NCBI GenBank assembly: GCA_008330645.1
Contig: VLTN01000117.1
Location: forward strand, 1 to 30,332
DNA length: 30,332 nucleotides
Origin: Cafeteria roenbergensis
Taxonomy: Eukaryota; Sar; Bigyra; Bicosoecida; Cafeteriaceae
Direction: 5' to 3'
A model generated the notes under the pieces. That model was given only the letters and a program-made list of their open reading frames with translations. It had not been told where the DNA came from and made no database searches. Positions 10,801 to 17,308 of this stretch are shown here, piece by piece. Each line of letters opens with the position of its first letter. Within the stretch, counting starts at the first letter, position 1. A program made the position numbers and the translations under genes.

Positions 10801-11978
10801 GCACCACGACGACATGCTGCGCATCAAGCACGAGTGTGTCTTCCTGCGCCGTCTGGCCAAGGCGCGCAGGGCCTGCACAGCACGCTGCAGGGCCGAAGCG
10901 CTGGCCAAGGGCACGCCGGAGAAGCGTGTCGCCAACATCGACGACCCGGCCATGCTGCGCGTCATGAGCGACCTGGTCGCGTTCCGAGAGGCGTGCGTGC
11001 CGGGAACGCACTACTGGCTCCGCAACACGATGATGGGACCCCGCGGGCTCACAGACGAGGAGTTCGCGGTGGTCACCCGCTACCGCATCGGAGCCTCCGA
11101 GGCTGACCACGTGGTGCCAGACGGCGTGTCGATCAACTGCGCGTGCATGCAGCGAGATACCACCGCGAGAGGCACCGTCCACATCGGCGGGGTCTCGGGC
11201 GTGGCACATCACCTGGCGCGCTGCCGCTGCGGCAAGGGCTCCACCATCCGGGCGCACAACGACGTTCGCGACGTCCTGCACGCGGCGGTGCGCTCGGCGG
11301 GGCTACAGTCGGTGGTGGAGCCCTCCAGCTGGCAGGACGGGCAGACGCGCTTCGGGTCCCAGCCGGGGTCCAGCGAGGCCGCGCGCAAGCGACCGGACCT
11401 GCGGGTGCACGTCGACTTCGAGACCACCTGTCTCGTCGACGTGCAGATCACCTCGGCGGTGAGCAAGTCCTACGTGACGCAGGGCCTGCAGAACATGGAC
11501 GCCTTTCTCGAGCGCCGTGAGAATGACAAGATGAGGGAGTACAAGAAGAGCTCAGCTACAAAGGACAACTTGAGCTCCATTGTGCCCTTCGTCATCACGA
11601 CCACGGGACGCATGGGACCGGCGGCCTTCGCCTTCCTCAAGAAGGTGGCGGACACGGCCTTCGGTGATCGGCCGAGGGAGCGTGCGCGCTGGGCCTTCCG
11701 CTGGCTGTCGAGGCTGAACGAGGTCATCGCCAAGGGACTGGCGACCCAGCTGATCGGGCAGACGCAGTACCTGCGGCAGCAGGTGGAGCGTATGCGGTGA
11801 GCAGGGGCGGCTGTGTGGTGACTCGAGGCAGTGTGATGGCAGGGATCTGGGATTTGAGACTTGGGATTGTGGGTTTGGCGCGGTTTGTGATTCATCGGTG
11901 ATGGCGTTGCTGGATTGGTGATTGGTGAGTCTGTGAATCGAGTGTGTGGCATGGTTTTGCGAGCTTTTGACCCCCCCC
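7832..11978 (+). mobile_element. Non-LTR retrotransposon copy C, 5'-truncated but with intact RT and RLE
   Basis: The copy starts at the equivalent of position 1220 of copy A, after the acidic and Cys-rich regions but before the RT. It continues unbroken to the 178-nt 3' UTR and C8 (11971-11978). It is the only copy in the window with an intact RT-to-RLE frame, so it is the best reference for the family enzyme. Its 3' UTR is almost identical to that of copy D, suggesting that C and D are close in source or age. Confidence 0.92.
7943..11800 (+). CDS. Reverse transcriptase / restriction-like endonuclease of a non-LTR retrotransposon
   Basis: The enzyme would nick the target DNA and reverse-transcribe element RNA from the nick. 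The chosen start is the first in-frame ATG (1285 aa). The frame is open further upstream into the 3' UTR of copy B. Visible RT motifs are KKAVGPDGM (about 58-66), IPKGNGKIRPVAM (about 110-122), LDMANAYNSV with catalytic Asp182, RQGDP (about 239-243), MADD with catalytic Asp274-275, and MNADKTQ (about 303). A thumb-like and unassigned region follows, then a Gly/Ala/Pro low-complexity linker (about 568-730). The C-terminus holds Cys1066/Cys1068, His1089-1090, Cys1094/Cys1096, then RPD (Asp1152) and VDVQ (Asp1166). That arrangement matches the zinc cluster and PD-(D/E)XK core of RLE nucleases of the R2/NeSL kind. No apurinic-type endonuclease is seen. The native N-terminus is missing. Confidence 0.88.
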   Translation: MASAGTVAQDRETLEALMDLHPSEEEVVDGTVEGEAPDLTDSELREMVSAAIQSMPHKKAVGPDGMVAKQLENIAEKDLDALVSFVRRALRNDLSAEERRVLGSSTLMAIPKGNGKIRPVAMVSGLGKLVGKVVNTILGKHGLLDQLRFQFLGCRDGSCRLVHAVRTAFEEGGAKTVVVALDMANAYNSVSRRAMIEEVRRLDEKLVPAVLALYGSSSPLLFATDEGEVFELKSNRGVRQGDPAAGALFAIAVHPLVDEVRRAFPDVLILQMADDTTLVGPRRSAFKAAQMLAERLSTVGLRMNADKTQVLCKRGQREETKARIQRVMKRSRDDPGSPPSVLAGCHLTERSVAVLQCPVGEDLSPEVALEQSMKRLEKEFGPAAERLLAGIEVCGLKRAHHLLLSVLGQKFSYLHRAAGAAAGQELAVFHAALLANLAAVAHKTELDAIGHALSDEMCTVTEDGFREAMSKAIEALVRGLPDEHARREAWWALLGREADGVTRLASAASNPALKKGGYAQMRLAKMLSKGCKAGGMGLPGVAQFRFEAAAGFIEAVRDMRKGRFEMAPPPEEALDGPGTGGGGGEPASGSGAGAGPASIGEAEAEDESGAAAAAAGGTPWVDHPAVGESESKEDCEEGPAHGQQLAGTLDGWLVSGTGGAAEPEHQPTPTSGGQTVGGGAAAASAAGAATEMTTSGGGAAAASAAGAPTGQETSDAAQPRADAAQVYSVRRTPAIGLARDGPDADADGNDPNWKGISLKKLVMRALRRSDRSDATKEVGDILLRCEEVAKGAYRDYERDSKEYKDACTEARYFRPDKDCVVGKEADLHAARVTKRYQLAHVWRSDIAGAVEGLEELRAEIEELALEAMMELRSDDESSDDMEATANLVEEFIRACKGARCLAAATGFEGFLPDTLGKLPGELKAKLRKCLYGDGVTARANEQTEAPWQRKMVLHHDDMLRIKHECVFLRRLAKARRACTARCRAEALAKGTPEKRVANIDDPAMLRVMSDLVAFREACVPGTHYWLRNTMMGPRGLTDEEFAVVTRYRIGASEADHVVPDGVSINCACMQRDTTARGTVHIGGVSGVAHHLARCRCGKGSTIRAHNDVRDVLHAAVRSAGLQSVVEPSSWQDGQTRFGSQPGSSEAARKRPDLRVHVDFETTCLVDVQITSAVSKSYVTQGLQNMDAFLERRENDKMREYKKSSATKDNLSSIVPFVITTTGRMGPAAFAFLKKVADTAFGDRPRERARWAFRWLSRLNEVIAKGLATQLIGQTQYLRQQVERMR

Positions 11979-11992
11979 AACGATGTTCATCC
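11979..11992 (+). other. Junction C/D: AACGATGTTC plus 4 extra bases
   Basis: AACGATGTTC, then ATCC, separates the C8 of copy C from the first recognisable D bases (AGCGACTAG). The ATG inside the motif is in frame with the D coding sequence and gives the start MFIQRLEKEF. Confidence 0.7.
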
Positions 11993-14730
11993 AGCGACTA
12001 GAGAAGGAGTTCGGGCCGGCGGCGGAACGCCTGCTCGCGGGCATCGAGGTCTGCGGGCTCAAGCGGGCGCACCACCTACTGCTGTCAGTGCTCGGACAGA
12101 AGTTCAGCTACCTGCACAGAGCAGCGGGTGCGGCGGCGGGCCAGGAGCTGGCGGTGTTCCATGCGGCGCTGCTGGCCAACCTGGCGGCAGTGGCGCACAA
12201 GACGGAGCTGGATGCGATCGGCCACGCGCTCTCGGACGAGATGTGCACGGTGACCGAGGACGGCTTCCGTGAGGCCATGTCCAAGGCCATCGAGGCGCTT
12301 GTTCGGGGGCTGCCGGACGAGCACGCAAGGCGGGAGGCGTGGTGGGCGCTCCTGGGCCGGGAAGCCGACGGTGTGACTCGGCTCGCATCGGCAGCGTCCA
12401 ACCCGGCCTTGAAGAAGGGAGGCTACGCTCAGATGAGGCTGGCAAAGATGCTGAGCAAGGGCTGCAAAGCCGGGGGCATGGGCCTGCCTGGCGTGGCGCA
12501 GTTCCGCTTCGAAGCGGCAGCGGGCTTCATCGAGGCCGTTCGGGACATGCGGAAAGGGCGGTTCGAGATGGCACCACCGCCGGAGGAGGCCCTCGACGGA
12601 CCCGGCACTGGTGGAGGCGGAGGAGAGCCAGCGTCGGGGAGTGGTGCCGGAGCGGGACCAGCCAACGCCGGCGAGGCGGAAGCGGAGGATGAGTCGGGTG
12701 CGGCGGCTGCTGCAGCGGGCGGCACGCCGTGGGTGGACCACCCGGCGGTCGGAGAGAGCGAGTCCAAGGAGGACTGCGAGGAGGGACCGGCGCACGGGCA
12801 GCAGCTTGCAGGTACGCTGGACGGCTGGCTCGTCAGCGGTACGGGGGGAGCGGCTGAACCGGAGCATCAGCCAACACCGACAAGCGGAGGCCAGACGGTC
12901 GGCGGAGGTGCGGCTGCCGCCAGCGCGGCGGGAGCGGCGACCGAGATGACGACGGGCGGCGGCGGCGCAGCGGCAGCTAGTGCGGCTGGCGCTCCAACCG
13001 GCCACGAGACATCTGATGCCGCACAGCCGAGAGCGGATGCGGCACAGGTCTACTCGGTCAGGCGAACGCCGGCGATCGGGTTGGCCAGGGACGGACCCGA
13101 CGCGGACGCGGACGGCAACGACCCCAACTGGAAGGGCATCTCGCTCAAGAAACTCGTGATGCGGGCGCTGAGGCGCTCAGACCGCAGCGGTGCGACCAAG
13201 GAGGTGGGCGACATCCTGCTGCGATGCGAGGAGGTCGCCAAGGGAGCCTACCGGGACTACGAGCGGGACAGCAAGGAGTACAAGGACGCCTGCACCGAGG
13301 CACGGTACTTCAGGCCGGACAAGGACTGCGTCGTGGGCAAGGAGGCCGACCTTCATGCCGCCAGGGTGAAGAAGCGCTACCAGCTGGCGCATGTGTGGAG
13401 GTCTGACATCGCGGGGGCTGTCGAGGGCCTGGAAGAGCTGCGCGCCGAGATCGAGGAGCTGGCGCTGGAGGCGATGATGGAGCTCAGATCTGACGACGAG
13501 TCGTCGGATGACATGGAGGCAGCGGCAAACCTGGTGGAGGAGTTCATCAGGGCCTGCAAGGGAGCCCGCTGCCTGGCCGCAGCGACAGGGTTCGAGGGCT
13601 TCTTGCCCGACACCCTGGGTAAGCTGCCGGGCGAGCTGAAGGCCAAGCTCCGCAAGTGCCTGTACGGCGACGGGGTGACAGCGCGGGCGAACGAGCAGAC
13701 CGAGGCGCCCTGGCAGCGCAAGATGGTGCTGCACCACGACGACATGCTGCGCATCAAGCACGAGTGTGTCTTCCTGCGCCGTCTGGCCAAGGCGCGCAGG
13801 GCCTGCACAGCACGCTGCAGGGCCGAGGCGCTGGCCAAGGGCACGCCGGAGAAGCGTGTCGCCAACATCGACGACCCGGCCATGCTACGCGTCATGAGCG
13901 ACCTGGTCGCGTTCCGAGAGGCGTGCGTGCCGGGAACGCACTACTGGCTCCGCAACACGATGATGGGACCCCGCGGGCTCACAGACGAGGAGTTCGCGGT
14001 GGTCACCCGCTACCGCATCGGAGCCTCCGAGGCTGACCACGTGGTGCCAGACGGCGTGTCGATCAACTGCGCGTGCGTGCAGCGAGATACCACCGCGAGA
14101 GGCACCGTCCACATCGGCGGGGTCTCGGGCGTGGCACATCACCTGGCGCGCTGCCGCTGCGGCAAGGGCTCCACCATCCGGGCGCACAACGACGTTCGCG
14201 ACGTCCTGCACGCGGCGGTGCGCTCGGCGGGGCTACAGTCGGTGGTGGAGCCCTCCAGCTGGCAGGACGGGCAGACGCGCTTCGGGTCCCAGCCGGGGTC
14301 CAGCGAGGCCGCGCGCAAGCGACCGGACCTGCGGGTGCACGTCGACTTCGAGACCACCTGTCTCGTCGACGTGCAGATCACCTCGGCGGTGAGCAAGTCC
14401 TACGTGACGCAGGGCCTGCAGAACATGGACGCCTTTCTCGAGCGCCGTGAGAATGACAAGATGAGGGAGTACAAGAAGAGCTCAGCTACAAAGGACAACT
14501 TGAGCTCCATTGTGCCCTTCGTCATCACGACCACGGGACGCATGGGACCGGCGGCCTTCGCCTTCCTCAAGAAGGTGGCGGACACGGCCTTCGGTGATCG
14601 GCCGAGGGAGCGTGCGCGCTGGGCCTTCCGCTGGCTGTCGAGGCTGAACGAGGTCATCGCCAAGGGACTGGCGACCCAGCTGATCGGGCAGACGCAGTAC
14701 CTGCGGCAGCAGGTGGAGCGTATGCGGTGA
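11983..14730 (+). pseudogene. Truncated ORF: post-RT region, linker and RLE endonuclease (copy D)
   Basis: The frame starts at the ATG embedded in the AACGATGTTC junction and is open for 915 codons to the TGA at 14728-14730. It holds the post-RT region (RLEKEFGPAAERLLAGIEVCG onward), the low-complexity linker and a complete RLE nuclease with CAC, HH, CRC, RPD and VDVQ. The RT motifs are absent, so the copy is not autonomous. It differs from C at a few residues, for example NAGEAEAED instead of SIGEAEAED and CACVQ instead of CACMQ. The frame match at the junction may be chance. Confidence 0.75.
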
Positions 14731-14908
14731 GCAGGGGCGGCTGTGTGGTGACTCGAGGCAGTGTGATGGCAGGGATCTGGGATTTGAGACTTGGGATTGT
14801 GGGTTTGGCGCGGTTTGTGACTCATTGGTGATGGAGTTGCTGGATTGGTGATTGGTGAGTCTGTGAATCGAGTGTGTGGTATGGTGACGCGAGTTTTCGA
14901 CCCCCCCC
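11993..14908 (+). mobile_element. Non-LTR retrotransposon copy D, 5'-truncated
   Basis: The copy starts at the equivalent of position 2450 of copy A, just after the RT catalytic core, and runs to the 178-nt 3' UTR and C8 (14901-14908). It is very similar to copy C, sharing silent variants such as GACGTTCGCGAC, CGTCTGGCC and GGCTGACCAC. It is the last member of the contiguous array; unrelated sequence follows. Confidence 0.9.
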
Positions 14909-14918
14909 AACGATGTTC
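14909..14918 (+). other. 3' end of the array: AACGATGTTC at the LINE/host boundary
   Basis: The same ten bases follow the C8 of copy D, but the next bases (TCCCTCGGG) belong to unrelated sequence. If the motif is a target-site duplication, this is the original downstream half of the target. The three internal junctions have A after the motif, while this one has T. Confidence 0.65.
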
Positions 14919-16183
14919 TCCCTCGGGCGACCCTGGCGGTCCCCGCCGAGCCGAATCTTTAGCCACTAGGTCAGCATCGGCGATTCTCGCCTCCACTCTG
15001 CCAACCAGAAATAAGACAGCAGAGGCGGCTATGGACTGGCCTACTCTGGGCCCGCCGGCCACATAGACAACGACTGCCAAGGGAGCCTCGGGAGCAGCGA
15101 GGGGCGGCGGGCGCTCAGGGGGCGAGGAAACAGCGGCAGGACGACGGACGTCGACGACGTCACCGGGAGTGACAGGCGCAGCGTTCACGAGCCCGGCACT
15201 CACATCCGCCATGAGGGCCGGGGCAGGCACCCGACAAGCCGCTGACGAAGCCCACGTCGGCCACCTGCCTGAGGACCGGTGCAGTGCGCGGAGCAGGGCA
15301 ACCACAGTCCTCCGCAAAACGTCGGACGGCTGAGGCCGTCGGATCAATTGCAAAGGTGCTGGGCGTCCTGAATGAGGTCAGCCCAAGTGTATCCAACCAA
15401 GGTCGCGAGTTTCTCAGGTCAGGGCGGCAATGTATCACTCCGGAGGGGCCCAGTGGCACCGGCTAGGACAAGGATGAGGTCGCTCCCCAGTCGTTGTGCC
15501 GAGCACCCTCACCGGAATCCCGAGAGAGCATATGAATGGTGTCATCAACAGCAAGCCTAACGAGGCTGAATTTTGAGCTGAAGGAAAAGCAACACGTCGA
15601 GTCAAAAGGAACCGCATCCTACAACAAGGACAGGCAGCGACGTGACGGATCAGGCAGAGGAGGGCGGCGTTCTCGCTGCAGCGCTGGGGAAAACTCTGCT
15701 CGACGAACGCCCGCGCAACCAAGACAATGAATGCAGGAACTCTCCCGTCGACAGCGGGCAACACAGCGGCACCGCACTCACCTGCCCTGACTAGTGGCCC
15801 CAAGGGAATCTGCGACTCCATATTCCCGTCACGTTTGTATGACGCACGCTTTGCTTTGCCCAGCCCACCCGCCCCGCGGGCAGACAGAGCTCTGCCAAGT
15901 GGAGGGCTCGACAAAGCAGAGCCCACCTGCCGTACTCGGTGACACACCCCAGTCACGGCTCCGGAAGGAGAGCAGGCGACGACTTGCACACCAACGATTT
16001 TTAACGATGCGAGATCAGTTTAAAAAGTCTAGGGACTGTGAGATGTTGACACAGCCTGGCAAAGATTGTCTGGAAAGCGCTGATACCACACGAGGACTCT
16101 TCCAACAAACACAACACAAACAAAAAAAGGGCTAAACTATGACATCTAAGAACAATCTCAGACCATAGTTAACGATGACACAG
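14919..16183 (+). other. Non-LINE spacer without recognisable gene
   Basis: About 1.27 kb separates copies D and E. Several short overlapping open frames exist on both strands, for example a - strand frame from 15819 starting MESQIPLGPL and a + strand frame at 15727-15942. None has a recognisable domain and no frame is dominant. The right part (about 15990-16183) is richer in A and T than its surroundings, including an A7 run near 16122. On the - strand this part reads as a T-rich segment followed by a primer-binding-site-like sequence. It may be the remnant of an LTR element or ordinary intergenic DNA. Confidence 0.5.
16076..16088 (-). other. Possible LTR-retrotransposon primer-binding site (initiator Met tRNA)
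   Basis: The - strand reads TGGTATCAGCGCT. The classic copia-type primer-binding site begins TGGTATCAG, complementary to the 3' end of the initiator methionine tRNA. The match covers nine bases, and the rest could fit a lineage-specific acceptor stem. It is preceded on the - strand by T-rich sequence, as an LTR end could be, but the expected CA dinucleotide is not seen (GTG instead) and no gag or pol is recognisable. The call is tentative. Confidence 0.3.
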
Positions 16184-17243
16184 GCCGGAGAAGCGTGTCG
16201 CCAACATCGATGACCCGGCCATGATACGCGTCATGAGCGACCTGGTCGCGTTCCGAGAGGCATGCGTGCCGGGGACACACTACTGGCTCCGCAACACGAT
16301 GATGGGACCCCGCGGGCTCACGGACGAGGTGTTCGCGGTGGTCGGCCGCTACCGCATCGGAGCCGCCGAGGCCGACCACGTGGTGCCGGAAGGCGTGTCG
16401 ATCAACTGTGCGTGCATGCAGCGAGACACCACCGCGAGAGGCACCGTCCACATCGGCGGGGTCTCGGGCGTGGCACACCACCTGGCGCGCTGCCGCTGCG
16501 GCAAGGGCTCCACCATCCGGGCGCACAACGACGTTCGCGACGTCCTGCACGCGGCGGTGCGCTCGGCGGGGCTACAGTCGGTCGTGGAGCCCTCCAGCTG
16601 GCAGGACGGGCAGGCGCGCTTCGGATCCCAGCCGGGGTCCAGCGAGGCCGCGCGCAAGCGACCGGACCTGCGGGTGCACGTCGACTTCGAGACCACCTGT
16701 CTCGTCGACGTGCAGATCACCTCGGCGGTGAGCAAGTCCTACGTGACGCAGGGCCTGCAGAGCATGGACGCCTTTCTCGAGCGCCGTGAGAATGACAAGA
16801 TGGGGGAGTACAAGAAGAGCTCAGCTACAAAGGACAACATGAGCTCCATTGTGCCCTTCGTCATCACGACCACGGGACGCATGGGACCGGCGGCCTTCGC
16901 CTTCCTCAAGAAGGTGGCGGACACGGCCTTCGGCGACCGGCCGAGGGAGCGTGCGCGCTGGGCCTTTCGCTGGCTGTCGAGGCTGAACGAGGTCATCGCC
17001 AAGGGACTGGCGACCCAGCTGATCGGGCAGACGCAGTACCTGCGACAGCAGGTGGAGCGCATGCGGTGAGCAGGGGCGGCTGAGTGGCGACTCGAGGCAG
17101 TGTGATGGGAGTGATCTGGGCTTGGGACTTGGGATTGCGAGTTTCGCGCGGTTTGTGATTCATCGGTGATGGAGTTGTTGGATTGGTTCTTGATGAGTCT
17201 GTGAATCGAGTAAGTGGCATGGTGACGCGAGCTTTCGCCCCCC
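16184..17243 (+). mobile_element. Non-LTR retrotransposon copy E, short and separately inserted
   Basis: The copy starts at the equivalent of about position 4303 of copy A, with GCCGGAGAAG, and contains only the RLE-coding end, a 174-nt 3' UTR and a run of six C (17238-17243). It is not joined to the A-D array. It differs most from the other copies (for example EVFAVVGRYRIGAAEADHVV and NDKMGEYKK) and is probably an older or separate lineage. Its 3' UTR is closest to that of copy B. The 5' flank has TTAACGATGACA and the 3' flank has CAATGATGCTGA, both resembling the A-D junction motif. Confidence 0.88.
16221..17069 (+). pseudogene. Remnant ORF: RLE endonuclease domain only (copy E)
   Basis: The first in-frame ATG is at 16221, and element homology in the same frame begins about 12 codons earlier (EKRVANIDDPAM). 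The 282-codon frame keeps the CAC cluster, HH, CRC, RPD and VDVQITS of the nuclease, so no catalytic residue has obviously been lost. There is no RT or linker. It is a fragment of a mobile element and not a host gene. Confidence 0.75.
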
Positions 17244-17308
17244 AATGATGCTGAGAATCTGAAGGGACAGCAATGGGATCTTGTTTTCAGCCTCGAGATC
17301 ATACTCTT
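17244..17308. other. Convergent spacer between copy E and the polycystin-like gene
   Basis: These 65 bases separate the 3' end of copy E (+ strand) from the stop codon of the large - strand gene. The left end carries CAATGATGCTGAG, the E target-like motif. I see no canonical AATAAA on the - strand, so the 3' UTR of the gene either is very short or runs into copy E antisense. Confidence 0.6.

Noticed and set aside
7943-11800. RT as part of a bacterial retron, group II intron or diversity-generating system.
   Set aside because: The RT carries a C-terminal RLE, 5'-truncated copies share a fixed 3' end, and the context is eukaryotic. There is no intron ribozyme, msr/msd or template repeat.
14400-15353. 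A 317-codon - strand frame bridging copy D and the spacer.
   Set aside because: It crosses the LINE/host boundary and its D part is antisense to the RLE frame. The spacer part (RVEARIADADLVAKD) matches nothing I recognise.
1-17308. tRNA, rRNA or snRNA genes that could be the insertion target.
   Set aside because: I read the flanks of the array and of copy E for known target genes of RLE elements (28S, spliced leader, U2 and others) and recognised none.
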